Part shown: piece after piece, positions 19,361 to 27,951 of the stretch
Position numbering within the stretch: position 1 is the first letter of the stretch
How the letters are laid out: every line of letters starts with the position of its first letter
Source: Rubellimicrobium roseum
GTDB taxonomy: Bacteria > Pseudomonadota > Alphaproteobacteria > Rhodobacterales > Rhodobacteraceae
Length of the DNA stretch: 64,000 nt
Assembly: GCF_006152145.1 (NCBI RefSeq)
Contig: NZ_VDFV01000004.1
Location: 180,632 to 244,631, forward strand
Reading direction: 5' to 3'
Made by a program: the position numbers and the translations under genes
Notes under the pieces: generated by a model
Databases searched by the model: none
Seen by the model: only the letters and a program-made list of their open reading frames with translations
Told to the model about the DNA's origin: nothing

Positions 19361-19906
19361 CTACTCGGCCCGCGCGGCGGCCTCGGCCAGGGCGGGGCGC
19401 AGGCGCGACTCCACGAGGTCGGGCGTCACGGGATTGGCCATGCGCGCGACGATGGTGCCATCGCCCGCGACGACGAAGGTTTCGGGCACGCCATAGACGC
19501 CCCAGTCCACCGCCGTCCGCCCCGAGGGGTCCTGCCCGGCGGCGGCGTAGGGGTTGCCCAGCTCCTCCAGGAACGCCACCGAGTTCGTCGGGTTGTCCTT
19601 GTAGGCGATGCCGTAGATCGGCACGCCCTCCTCGGCTAGCGCGGTCAGGTGCGGGTGCTCGACCCGGCAGGGCGCGCACCACGAGGCGAAGAAGTTGACG
19701 AGCTTCACCTCGCCATCCGCCAGGACCGCCGGATCGAGCCCCGGCAGGCCCGGCAGCGTCTCGACCGGCACCCCCGGCGCGGGCTGGCCGACCAGCGCCG
19801 AGGGCAGCTCCTGCCCGCCGTCGCGCAGCATCCCGGCGGCGAAGAGCCCCGCGAGGGCGGCGAAGATCACCGGCGGGATCAGGACGAGGGGCGAGACCTT
19901 AGCCAT
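19361..19906 (-). CDS. ccmG: Thiol:disulfide interchange protein CcmG/DsbE
   Basis: A 181-aa membrane-anchored periplasmic thioredoxin-like protein. One N-terminal transmembrane segment ('VLIPPVIFAALAGLFAAGML') precedes the active-site motif 'FFASWCAPCRVEHP'. Later come the DsbE features 'GIAYKDNPTNSVAFL' and the cis-Pro loop 'YGVPETFVV'. It keeps apocytochrome c cysteines reduced for haem ligation. Its start overlaps the ccmD stop by 8 bases. It is the last gene of the ccm block. Confidence 0.95.
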   Translation of the reverse strand: MAKVSPLVLIPPVIFAALAGLFAAGMLRDGGQELPSALVGQPAPGVPVETLPGLPGLDPAVLADGEVKLVNFFASWCAPCRVEHPHLTALAEEGVPIYGIAYKDNPTNSVAFLEELGNPYAAAGQDPSGRTAVDWGVYGVPETFVVAGDGTIVARMANPVTPDLVESRLRPALAEAAARAE

Positions 19907-20054
19907 CGCGGCGGCTCCGTTCGGCGTCGTCCATCTGCGCCTTGAGGCGGCGGTAGCGGCGCCAGCTCTGGCCCGTCACGGCCGCGAGCAGCAGCACCGT
20001 CACGCCATAGGCGGACAGGACCTCGGTCGCGTATCGGCCCAGGTCCGGGATCAT
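19899..20054 (-). CDS. ccmD: Haem exporter protein CcmD
   Basis: A 51-aa protein, 'MIPDLGRYATEVLSAYGVTVL...', with one membrane segment followed by a basic tail ('RRYRRLKAQMDDAERSRRDG'), as is typical of CcmD. It stabilises CcmE on CcmABC. Its ATGA start overlaps the ccmC stop by 4 bases and its stop overlaps ccmG, so translation is coupled on both sides. Confidence 0.9.
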   Translation of the reverse strand: MIPDLGRYATEVLSAYGVTVLLLAAVTGQSWRRYRRLKAQMDDAERSRRDG

Positions 20055-20785
20055 GCCACGGCCCGCTGCGCCTGCCGCTCCAGCGCGCGCAGGCGCCGGA
20101 CGCGGATCTCGGTCCCCGTGCGCATCAGCACGAGCGCCAGGAAGAGAAGGATGAACCCGACGATGCAGACGAGGAGCGGCAGCCAGTAGACGTCCGAAAT
20201 GTTCTCCTCGGCGTCGAGCGAGAGCGTCGCGCCCTGGTGCAGGCCCTGGTTCCAGAAGTTCACGGCATAGCGCGACAGGATCGCGAAGACCGAGCCCACG
20301 AGGCAGAGGACCGAGGTCAGGTCCGCCGCCTGGTCGGGGTCGGCGATGGCCTCCCACAGCGCGATGTAGCCCAGGTAGAAGAGCCCCAGGATCAGGAATG
20401 ACGTGAGCCGCGGGTCCCAGGCCCACCACGTCCCCCACATCGGCTGCCCCCAGACCGCCCCGGTCCAGAGCGCGATCAGGGTCATCGTGAGGCCCACGGG
20501 CGCGGCGGCCTTGGCGGCCAGCGCCGAGACGTGATGGCGCCGGATCAGCCAGACGAGCGAGGTCACGAGCATCATGACCCAGGCGTTGATCGCCATCATG
20601 GCCGAGGGCACGTGGACGTAGATGATCTTGACCGAGGAGCCGAACTTGTCGGCCTCGGGCGTCAGGAAGAAGCCCCAGACCAGGCCCAGCACGAGGCAGA
20701 GCGCCGCGCCCCCGAAGATCCAGGGGATCGCCGGGGTCGTGGTGTCCATGAACTTCTTGGGGTTGGCATAGTCCCAGATCGACAT
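20051..20785 (-). CDS. ccmC: Haem exporter/haem-handling membrane protein CcmC
   Basis: A 244-aa polytopic protein (six hydrophobic segments). It carries the periplasmic tryptophan-rich motif 'WGTWWAWDPRLTS' and conserved His residues ('YVHVPSAMM', 'NQGLHQGATL') that hold haem for transfer to CcmE. The 42-base gap to ccmB and the 4-base overlap with ccmD place it in the middle of the ccm operon. Confidence 0.96.
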   Translation of the reverse strand: MSIWDYANPKKFMDTTTPAIPWIFGGAALCLVLGLVWGFFLTPEADKFGSSVKIIYVHVPSAMMAINAWVMMLVTSLVWLIRRHHVSALAAKAAAPVGLTMTLIALWTGAVWGQPMWGTWWAWDPRLTSFLILGLFYLGYIALWEAIADPDQAADLTSVLCLVGSVFAILSRYAVNFWNQGLHQGATLSLDAEENISDVYWLPLLVCIVGFILLFLALVLMRTGTEIRVRRLRALERQAQRAVA

Positions 20786-20827
20786 GGGCGATCAATAGTC
20801 TCGGACGGCCTCTGCCTCAATGCCCGA

Positions 20828-21484
20828 TCAACGCAGGTTGATCCTCAGGACCGCCCCTGCGGCGAAGGGCAGCAGGGCGAGGCTTCCGGCGGTGATCCCG
20901 GCCAGCATCAGGAGCGGGGTCGTGGCGTCCATCCCCTCGGCCCCCCGCCGCGCCGCCTCGGCCCCGAAGATGAGCGTGGGCACGTAGAGCGGCAGGACGA
21001 GGAGCGACAGCAGAAGCCCCCCGCGCCGCAGCCCCACGGTCAGCGCCGCGCCGAAGGTGCCGATCACCGACAGCGCGGGCGTGCCCAGCGCCAGCGTCAG
21101 CACCAGCCAGCCATAGGCCGTGCCTTCAAGGTTCAGGAGCACCCCGAGCGGCGCCGCGGCGAGCGTGAGCGGCAGGCCGGTGGTGAGCCAGTGCGCCACC
21201 GCCTTGGCGAGCGCCACCGCCTCCAGCGGCAGGGGCGAGGTGGCGATCAGCGGCAGCGCCCCGTCCTCGTGGTCCAGGGCGAACTGCCGGTCGAGCGACA
21301 GGAGCGTGGCCAGCAGCGCCGCCACCCAGAGGATGCCGGGGCCGATGCGCGCCAGGATCTCCGATTCGGGGCCCACGGCGAAGGGCACCAGCACCACCAC
21401 GATCAGGAAGAAGGCGAGCGACAGGCCGAAGCCACCCCCGGCACGGATCGAGAGGCGGAGGTCACGGTGGAGAAGGGCCGTCAT
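20828..21484 (-). CDS. ccmB: Haem exporter protein CcmB
   Basis: A 218-aa membrane protein with about six hydrophobic segments. It starts 'MTALLHRDLRLSIRAGG', and 'LFSLDRQFALDHEDGALP'-type residues ('LLSLDRQFALDHEDGAL') are the CcmB hallmark. It pairs with the ATPase CcmA to release holo-CcmE. Unlike in many relatives, ccmA does not abut it: 139 bases separate them. Confidence 0.95.
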   Translation of the reverse strand: MTALLHRDLRLSIRAGGGFGLSLAFFLIVVVLVPFAVGPESEILARIGPGILWVAALLATLLSLDRQFALDHEDGALPLIATSPLPLEAVALAKAVAHWLTTGLPLTLAAAPLGVLLNLEGTAYGWLVLTLALGTPALSVIGTFGAALTVGLRRGGLLLSLLVLPLYVPTLIFGAEAARRGAEGMDATTPLLMLAGITAGSLALLPFAAGAVLRINLR

Positions 21485-21623
21485 GCGGAAGCTCCGGGCG
21501 CGGCGGGCTCAGCTTCGCGGCCCTGCACCCGCCGCTCGCCGCCGCACGTTGCCGATAGCCCCCCGGGCCGTTGTCCGGGCGCTCGAACGCCCGCCTGCGT
21601 GTCTGCACCGGGTCGATGGGGCA

Positions 21624-22241
21624 TCACAGGAAGGCCGCGTCCGAGCCCTGGGTCGAGCGGGGGCTGGCTCTGAACCGGCCGAGGTCGAGTTCGGGCGCGT
21701 CGAGGCCGAGGGGCACATGCGTGGCGATCACCGCGAGCCCGCCCTGCCCCAAGTGCCGCTCGCGCAGCCAGGCGGCGAAGCGCGCCACCGAGGCAGCGTC
21801 GAGCGAGACCGTGGGCTCGTCGAGCAGCAGCACCGGCCGACCGATCACCCCCAGCCGCGCGAGGCCCAGCCGCCGGGACTGCCCGGCCGACAGCGTGCCG
21901 GCCGGTCGGTCGCGCAGGGCGCGCAGGTCGAAGTCGTCCAGCACCTCCGCGCCAAAGGACCGCCCGTAGAGGTCGGCCCAGAACCGCAGGTTCTCCGTCA
22001 CCGAAAGCGTGGCCTTGATGCCGTCGGCGTGGCTTGCATAGGCGGCGCTCTCGGGGGTCGCGTCGATCCGGCCCGACAGCGGCGGGGCGAGGCCCGCCAG
22101 CACGCGCAGGAGCGTCGTCTTGCCGGCACCGTTCGGCCCGCGCAGGATCAGCGCCTGCCCGGGCTCGACCGCGAAGGACAGGCCCTCGAGGACCGGAACC
22201 CCGCCGCGCGCGATCGACAGGCCTTCGACGCGCAGGCTCAC
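21624..22241 (-). CDS. ccmA: Cytochrome c biogenesis ATP-binding protein CcmA
   Basis: A 205-aa ABC ATPase. Walker A is 'GPNGAGKTTLLRVLAG', the signature is degenerate ('LSAGQSRRLGLARL') as is usual in CcmA, and Walker B is 'PVLLLDEPTVSLD'. It begins with GTG whose GTGA overlaps the stop of the Mth938-like gene. The 139-base gap before ccmB contains a small hairpin (GGGCG/CGCCC, 21576-21591). Confidence 0.94.
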   Translation of the reverse strand: MSLRVEGLSIARGGVPVLEGLSFAVEPGQALILRGPNGAGKTTLLRVLAGLAPPLSGRIDATPESAAYASHADGIKATLSVTENLRFWADLYGRSFGAEVLDDFDLRALRDRPAGTLSAGQSRRLGLARLGVIGRPVLLLDEPTVSLDAASVARFAAWLRERHLGQGGLAVIATHVPLGLDAPELDLGRFRASPRSTQGSDAAFL

Positions 22242-22606
22242 ACCGGGATCAGCGCCAGGCCGACGCGCCGCCCTTCGGACAGGAGCACGTTGTAGGTCCG
22301 GCAGGCCGACGGCGTCGCCATGGGCTCGACCCCCACGCCGGCGTCCTCCATCACGGCGCGGAAGCCCGGCGGCAGGTAGGCCATCTGGGCCCCCGTGCCC
22401 ACGAAGACCACGTCGAGCCGGGGCCCCTCGGCCAGGATCAGCGCCGTGTCCTCCCAGCCGCCCCAGGACCGGACGCCCGAATCGGGCAGGATCAGCAGCG
22501 GCCCCTGGATCACCTGCCCGCCCACGCGGAAGAAGCCGGGCCCGTAGCTGTCCACGGGAAGGGCGTCGGGAAAGCGCATCTCGTGAAGCTGCATGCCTTG
22601 GCTCAC
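22238..22606 (-). CDS. Mth938-like domain protein
   Basis: A 122-aa protein of the Mth938/DUF498 type, known as a small stand-alone domain also found in the NDUFAF3 assembly factor. Seen: 'GGQVIQGPLLILPDSGVRSW', 'VVFVGTGAQMAYLPPG' and 'VEPMATPSACRTYNVLLSEGR'. The GTG start overlaps the secF stop (GTGA) and its own stop overlaps the ccmA start in the same way. It is thus coupled between protein export and cytochrome maturation. A role in complex I assembly is possible but inferred from the family only. Confidence 0.88.
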   Translation of the reverse strand: MSQGMQLHEMRFPDALPVDSYGPGFFRVGGQVIQGPLLILPDSGVRSWGGWEDTALILAEGPRLDVVFVGTGAQMAYLPPGFRAVMEDAGVGVEPMATPSACRTYNVLLSEGRRVGLALIPV

Positions 22607-23571
22607 GCGTCGATGTCGGCGAACTTGTTGGACGAGGACTTGGCCTTGTCGCCGCGCGGCAGGCCGATCCAGAGCACGATGTTCTTGGCCACGTAGACCG
22701 AGGAATAGGTGCCGATGAACACGCCCAGCGTCATGGCCAGGATGAAGCCCCGGATCACGTCGCCTCCGAAGATCAGCAGCGGGATCAGCGCAAGGAGCGT
22801 CGTCCCGGCCGTGACGATCGTGCGCGACAGCGTTTCGTTCACCGACAGGTTCATCACGTCCCGCAGCGGCATGGACTTGTACTTGAGCAGGTTCTCCCGC
22901 AGCCGGTCGAAGACGACGACCGTGTCGTTGACCGAATAGCCCAGGATCGTCAGCAGCGCCGCCACGATGGTCAGGTCGAACCGGATCTGGAACAGCGAGA
23001 AGATCCCGGCCGTGACGATCACGTCATGCAGAAGCGCCACGATGGTGCCCATCGCGTACTGCCACTCGAACCGCATCCAGATGTAGAGCCCGATCCCCAG
23101 CGAGGCCGCCGCGATGGCGAGGAAGGCCGTCTGGATCAGTTCGCCCGACACCTTGGGCCCCACCGATTCGACGGACGGGAAGGCGATCCCCGGATCGATC
23201 TGCTGGAGCGCGGTTTCGACGGCGGCGATGGTCTCGGGCGTGACGGCCTCCTGCCCTTCCTGCGCGCTGATGCGGACCTGCGCGACGTGCTGGTCGGCGT
23301 CGAAGGTCGGATCGAAGACCTCGGTGATCGTCACCTCGCCCAGGCCCAGGCCGTCCAGCGCGTCCCGGTAGGCGCCCACGTCGACTGGCACCGTCGACTC
23401 GGTGCGGATGGTGGTGCCGCCCTTGAAGTCGATCCCGAAGTTGAACCCCAGGACGAAGAACGAGACGAACGACACCAGCACCGCCACCGCCGAGATCCCC
23501 AGCGTGATGTACTGGAGGCGGAAGAAGTCGATGTTGGTCGTCTCGGGGGCGAGTCGCAGGCGCCAGGCCAT
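22603..23571 (-). CDS. secF: Protein translocase subunit SecF
   Basis: A 322-aa RND-type protein with six membrane segments. The SecF signatures are 'GFNFGIDFKGGTTIRTES' in the first periplasmic region, 'ILGYSVNDTVVVFDRLREN' and a C-terminal 'GTYSSVYVAKNIVLWIG'. It works with SecD and YajC to pull preproteins through SecYEG using the proton gradient. It lies 9 bases after secD. Confidence 0.97.
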   Translation of the reverse strand: MAWRLRLAPETTNIDFFRLQYITLGISAVAVLVSFVSFFVLGFNFGIDFKGGTTIRTESTVPVDVGAYRDALDGLGLGEVTITEVFDPTFDADQHVAQVRISAQEGQEAVTPETIAAVETALQQIDPGIAFPSVESVGPKVSGELIQTAFLAIAAASLGIGLYIWMRFEWQYAMGTIVALLHDVIVTAGIFSLFQIRFDLTIVAALLTILGYSVNDTVVVFDRLRENLLKYKSMPLRDVMNLSVNETLSRTIVTAGTTLLALIPLLIFGGDVIRGFILAMTLGVFIGTYSSVYVAKNIVLWIGLPRGDKAKSSSNKFADIDA

Positions 23572-23580
23572 ATCAGATCC

Positions 23581-25245
23581 TCACACGACGATGGTCTTGG
23601 GCCTGGTCCGCGCGAACCAGAGCGAGATGAGCAGGCGCGACACGAACACGCCGGTGATGATCGTGGTGACCACGCCGATGGCCAGCGTCACCGCGAAGCC
23701 GCGCACCGGGCCCGCGCCCACGAAGAACATGATCGCCGCGATGATGAAGGTGGTGACGTTGGCGTCCACGATGGCCGAGATGGCCTTGCTGAAACCTTCC
23801 TGCACGGCCTTGATCGGGCCCGCCCCGCGACGGATCTCCTCGCGCATGCGCTCGTAGATCAGCACGTTGGCGTCCACCGCCTGCCCCATGGTCAGCACGA
23901 TGCCCGCGATGCCGGGCAGCGTCAGCGTGGCGCCGATGGCCGACATGATGCCGATGATCATGATGATGTTGATGACCAGCGCCACCACCGCGAGGACGCC
24001 GAAGAAGCCGTAGGACGCGACCATGAACAGGGTCACCAGGACCATGGCGACATAAGCGGCGCTCTGCCCCGCCTGGATCGAGTCCTCGCCCAGCTCGGGC
24101 CCGATGGTCCGCTCCTCGAGGAAGGTCAGCTCGGCCGGCAGGGCGCCCGCCCGCAGCAGCACGGCCAGCTCGGTCGATTCCTCGACGGTGAACTGCCCGG
24201 TGATGATGCCCGAGCCGCCGGGGATCGCGCTCTGGATGACGGGGGCCGAGATGACCTCCTCATCGAGGACGATGGCGAAGGGCTCGCCGATGTTCTCGGC
24301 GGTGTATTCCCCGAAGGCCCGCGCACCCTGCGGGTTGAACTGGAAGCTCACCGCCGGGTTGCCGTTCTGGTCGAAGGACGGCTGGGCGTTGGTCAGCTCC
24401 TCTCCCGTGACGACCGCGGCGCGTTCGAGGACGTAGTAGACGCCCTCCTCGTCCAGCGACGGCAGCAGCACGTTGCCGGCGCCCGGGTCGGCCTCGGGAT
24501 CGGTGGTCCGCTGCAGCACCGGGTTGAAGGTGAGCTGGGCGGTGGTGCCGATGATGTCCTTGACCTCCTGCGCGCTGCCCACGCCCGGCACCTGCACGAG
24601 GATGCGGTCGGCGCCCTGGCGCAGGATGGTGGGCTCGCGGGTGCCGACCTCGTCGATGCGGCGGCGCACGATCTCCAGCGCCTGGCTCACGGTGCGGTCG
24701 TCGGTGGCGGCCCGCTCGGCCTCGGACAGCTGCACCGTCAGGATGTCGCCGCTGGCCGTCACCTCGATGTCGGAGGCGCCGCCCCCCGTCAGCGTGACGA
24801 CGGGCTGCGCCAGCCCCCGCACGATCTCCACCGCGCGGGACGCGCCCGCGGGCTCGGAGATGCGGATGCGAAGCTGCGACGGGTCTCCCCCCTCCTCGCG
24901 CGTGACGAAGCCCACGGTGTCCCGCTCGGCCGCCAGCGCGTCCCGGATCGTGGGCCAGTAGGCGTCCATGCGGCTCGCGTAGACGTCCGTGACCTGCACT
25001 TCGGCCAGCAGATGCGCGCCCCCCCGCAGGTCCAGCCCAAGGTTCACGAGGCCCGAGGGCAGCCATTCCGGCCAGAGCGCGGCGTCGGCCTCCAGCTCGG
25101 GCGCGGTCACGCCCTCGGCGATGGAGGCGCGGGCGTCATTGGACCGCTCGACCCGGTCGTAGAACAGGTTCGGCGCCGCGAACAGGATCGCCGCGACCGT
25201 GGCCAGGACGACCAGGACGCGCTGCCAGAGGGGGATGAAGATCAT
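23581..25245 (-). CDS. secD: Protein translocase subunit SecD
   Basis: A 554-aa protein. The first membrane segment is followed by 'LVNLGLDLRGGAHLLAEV', and a large periplasmic P1 region extends to about residue 370. The C-terminal RND part contains 'GIVLTMGQAVDANVLIYERMREE'. Only one base separates it from yajC, so translation is probably coupled. Confidence 0.97.
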   Translation of the reverse strand: MIFIPLWQRVLVVLATVAAILFAAPNLFYDRVERSNDARASIAEGVTAPELEADAALWPEWLPSGLVNLGLDLRGGAHLLAEVQVTDVYASRMDAYWPTIRDALAAERDTVGFVTREEGGDPSQLRIRISEPAGASRAVEIVRGLAQPVVTLTGGGASDIEVTASGDILTVQLSEAERAATDDRTVSQALEIVRRRIDEVGTREPTILRQGADRILVQVPGVGSAQEVKDIIGTTAQLTFNPVLQRTTDPEADPGAGNVLLPSLDEEGVYYVLERAAVVTGEELTNAQPSFDQNGNPAVSFQFNPQGARAFGEYTAENIGEPFAIVLDEEVISAPVIQSAIPGGSGIITGQFTVEESTELAVLLRAGALPAELTFLEERTIGPELGEDSIQAGQSAAYVAMVLVTLFMVASYGFFGVLAVVALVINIIMIIGIMSAIGATLTLPGIAGIVLTMGQAVDANVLIYERMREEIRRGAGPIKAVQEGFSKAISAIVDANVTTFIIAAIMFFVGAGPVRGFAVTLAIGVVTTIITGVFVSRLLISLWFARTRPKTIVV

Positions 25246-25246
25246 G

Positions 25247-25531
25247 TCAGGCCTTCGCGGGCTCAGTCTTCGAGAGCACGCTCTGGATGGTGGAACGGAC
25301 GACGCGGACGTTCACGCCGGGGGCGATCTCGATCTCGACCTCGTTCTCGGTGTCCTTGACCTTGGTCACGCGGCCCAGGATGCCGCCCGAGGTCACGACC
25401 TGGTCGCCCCGGCGCAGCGCCGCGACCATGGCCTGATGCTCCTTGAGCTTCTTCTGCTGGGGCCGGATCAGCAGGAAGTACATGATCAGGAAGACGAGGA
25501 TCAGCGGGACGAGGGAAGCGATGCCTTCCAT
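25247..25531 (-). CDS. yajC: Preprotein translocase accessory subunit YajC
   Basis: A 94-aa protein with one membrane segment and the hallmark 'LLIRPQQKKLKEHQAMVAAL', then a small beta domain ('GDQVVTSGGILGRV'). The true start is the ATG behind AAAGGACCCCC; the long open frame upstream is a shadow of serS. It is first in the export block, which is divergent from serS; the promoter lies in 25532-25723. Confidence 0.96.
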   Translation of the reverse strand: MEGIASLVPLILVFLIMYFLLIRPQQKKLKEHQAMVAALRRGDQVVTSGGILGRVTKVKDTENEVEIEIAPGVNVRVVRSTIQSVLSKTEPAKA

Positions 25532-25723
25532 GGGGGTCCTTTGCATTGCGCGGGGGCGGCCCCCCGAAAATTCGCGGCAACATAGGGGCGCACCCCCCGC
25601 TTGTCCACCGCACCAAGGCGTGAGGGGTGCGGGCGGGCGCGTCGCATCTTTCCCCGGCCGGGCCGATCCGGCATAGGGGCCGCGTTCACGCGAACTTAAC
25701 CAGCCACCTGTAAGGTCGAGTCC

Positions 25724-27016
25724 ATGCACGACATCCGCGCCATCCGAGAGAACCCGGCCGCCTTCGACGCGGCGCTGTCCCGGCGCGGCCTGTCCCCCGT
25801 GACGCCCGCGATCCTGGCGCTCGACGAGGAGCGGCGCGCCCGCATCACCGCCGCCGAGTCCGCCACGGCCGAGCAGAACCGCGCCTCCAAGGAGGTCGGC
25901 GCCGCCAAGGCCCGCGGCGACGACGCGGAGTTCGAGCGCCTGCGCGCGCTGGTGGCCGAGAAGAAGGCCGAGGTCGCGCGCCTGACCGACGAGGCCAAGC
26001 AGAAGGACCGCGAGCTGGAGGAGATGCTCCTCCTCATCCCGAACCTGCCCTACCCGGACGTGCCCGACGGGGAGGACGAGTCCGGCAACGTCGAGATCCG
26101 GCGCTGGGGGCACCCGCGCAACTTCGCGTTCCAGCCGCTCGAACACTACGACATCCCCGCCGCCCGTGACGGCATGGACTTCGAGACCGCCGCCAAGCTC
26201 TCGGGCAGCCGCTTCGTCGTCCTGTCCGGCGCCATGGCCCGCCTCCAGCGCGCGCTCGCCCAGTTCATGATCGACCTCCACGTGGAGGAGCACGGTCTGA
26301 CCGAGACCTGGACCCCCGTCCTCGTGAAGTCCGAGATGATGCTGGGCACCGGCCAGCTCCCCAAGTTCGCCGAGGATTCGTTCCAGACCACCAACGGCTG
26401 GTGGCTGGTGCCGACCGCCGAGGTGACGCTGACCAACATCGTCAACGGCGTCCTCGTCGAGGATTCCTACCTCCCCCGCCGCTACGTCGCCCATACCCAG
26501 TGCTTCCGCTCGGAGGCCGGGAGCGCCGGCCGCGACACCTCGGGGATGCTCCGCCAGCACCAGTTCGAGAAGGTGGAGATGGTCTCGGTCACCCGCCCCG
26601 ACGAGTCGGACGAGGAGCACCGCCGCATGACCCGCTGCGCGGAGACGGTGCTGGAGCGTCTGGGCCTGCCCTACCGCACGGTCGTCCTCTGCACCGGCGA
26701 CATGGGCGCGGGCGCGCGCCGCACCCACGACATCGAGGTCTGGCTGCCCGGCCAGGACAAGTACCGCGAGATCAGCTCCGTCTCGACCTGCGGCGACTAC
26801 CAGGCCCGCCGCATGAACGCGCGCTTCCGCCCCCAGGGCGGCGGCAAGCCCGAGTTCGTGCATACCCTGAACGGCTCGGGCCTCGCCGTGGGCCGCACGC
26901 TGATCGCCGTGCTGGAGAACGGGCAGGAGGAGGACGGCTCGGTGACGCTGCCCCAGGCGCTCCACCCCTACCTGCGCGGCGCGACGCGAATCACCGCCGA
27001 GGGCAAGCTCGCCTGA
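25724..27016 (+). CDS. serS: Seryl-tRNA synthetase
   Basis: A 430-aa class II synthetase. The N-terminal arm (residues 1-110) is the long coiled coil that reads the tRNA variable arm. Motif 2 ('[27 protein letters not shown]') and motif 3 ('[17 protein letters not shown]') are intact. GTAAGGTCGAG precedes the ATG. It is divergent from yajC. Confidence 0.97.
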   Translation: MHDIRAIRENPAAFDAALSRRGLSPVTPAILALDEERRARITAAESATAEQNRASKEVGAAKARGDDAEFERLRALVAEKKAEVARLTDEAKQKDRELEEMLLLIPNLPYPDVPDGEDESGNVEIRRWGHPRNFAFQPLEHYDIPAARDGMDFETAAKLSGSRFVVLSGAMARLQRALAQFMIDLHVEEHGLTETWTPVLVKSEMMLGTGQLPKFAEDSFQTTNGWWLVPTAEVTLTNIVNGVLVEDSYLPRRYVAHTQCFRSEAGSAGRDTSGMLRQHQFEKVEMVSVTRPDESDEEHRRMTRCAETVLERLGLPYRTVVLCTGDMGAGARRTHDIEVWLPGQDKYREISSVSTCGDYQARRMNARFRPQGGGKPEFVHTLNGSGLAVGRTLIAVLENGQEEDGSVTLPQALHPYLRGATRITAEGKLA

Positions 27017-27033
27017 GGCCGATCCCCGACTCG

Positions 27034-27062
27034 GACCGGTCCATGGCCCGGTCTGCTCTTGG
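27034..27062 (+). terminator. Putative terminator after serS
   Basis: GACCGG-TCCATGGC-CCGGTC (27034-27053), followed by TGCTCTTGG, starts 18 bases after the stop. The stem is short, so support is moderate. Confidence 0.5.
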
Positions 27063-27141
27063 TGAAGGCCGGGACGCCACCTAGGTCAAGAGGACAACCG
27101 GCGCACCCGCCGCGCCGGGCCCCCGAACGGACCCGAGGACC

Positions 27142-27855
27142 ATGCGCCCCCTGCCTCTGCTGACCCTTCTCTTCGCCCTGGCCTTCGCCACCGCGCCTCT
27201 CTGGTCGGGCCAGTTCGACGGCTTCGAGGCCGGCCAGCTCCCCATCCCGCAGGAGGACCCGCCCATCCAGCCCGCGGGCTGGGCCTTCGCGATCTGGGGC
27301 GTGATCTACCTGGGCCTCGTCGCCTCCGCCGCCTTCGGCCTCTGGCGCCGCGCCGAGGACCCCGACTGGGATCGGGTCCGCGGGCCCCTTCTGGCCAGCC
27401 TCGTCCTCGGCACCCCCTGGCTCTGGGTCGCGCAGCAGTCGGCGGAATGGGCCACCGTCCTCATCGTGCCCATGACCCTGACGGCCATCGCGGCGCTCCT
27501 GCGCACGCCCGACCGGGATACCCTCCTCCTGCGCACGCCGGTCGGGCTCTACGCAGGCTGGCTGACGGCGGCGACCTTTGTGTCGTTGGCGGCCCTGGGC
27601 GCGGGCTACGGCGTGCTGACGGACGCGCTCGGCTGGGCCTTCCTCGGCCTGCCCCTCGCGCTCGTCGTGGCGCTCGCGGTCCTGTGGCAGAGGCCCCGCG
27701 CCTGGGCCTTCGCCGCCGCCTTCGCCTGGGCGCTTTTCGGCATCGCGGCCAAGAACGGGCTGGCCTTCCCGGGCGTGACCCTCCTGGCCCTGGCCGGGAT
27801 CGCGACCGTGGCGGCCGTCGCCTGGGCACGGGGCCAGGACCCGCAGGTCGCGTAA
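27142..27855 (+). CDS. TspO/MBR-related membrane protein
   Basis: A 237-aa protein with about seven hydrophobic segments and many Trp. 'QPAGWAFAIWGVIYLGLVASAAFGLW' resembles the first two helices of the TspO/tryptophan-rich sensory family ('PPGWVFGPVWTVLY...'), but the chain is longer than the usual 155-160 aa. Ligand binding (tetrapyrroles or sterols in TspO) is family knowledge and is not shown here. It stands alone between serS and der. Confidence 0.7.
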   Translation: MRPLPLLTLLFALAFATAPLWSGQFDGFEAGQLPIPQEDPPIQPAGWAFAIWGVIYLGLVASAAFGLWRRAEDPDWDRVRGPLLASLVLGTPWLWVAQQSAEWATVLIVPMTLTAIAALLRTPDRDTLLLRTPVGLYAGWLTAATFVSLAALGAGYGVLTDALGWAFLGLPLALVVALAVLWQRPRAWAFAAAFAWALFGIAAKNGLAFPGVTLLALAGIATVAAVAWARGQDPQVA

Positions 27856-27951
27856 CCTTTCGTTAACACGACCGCGCGGTGGTCGAAGGACCTGTTAACC
27901 TTCGGGCGCGATCCTGGGATCATGAGAACGCCCGGATCGCCCCTTTCCGAA

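Noticed and set aside
16464..19682. Minus-strand open frame of about 1,070 codons opposite acnA
   Set aside because: It is a shadow of aconitase and ccmG; the composition is Arg/His/Val-rich with no motif.
22120..25359. Plus-strand open frame of about 1,080 codons opposite secD/secF
   Set aside because: It is antisense to well-identified Sec genes, and its repetitive Arg/Asp/His content is the usual shadow signature.
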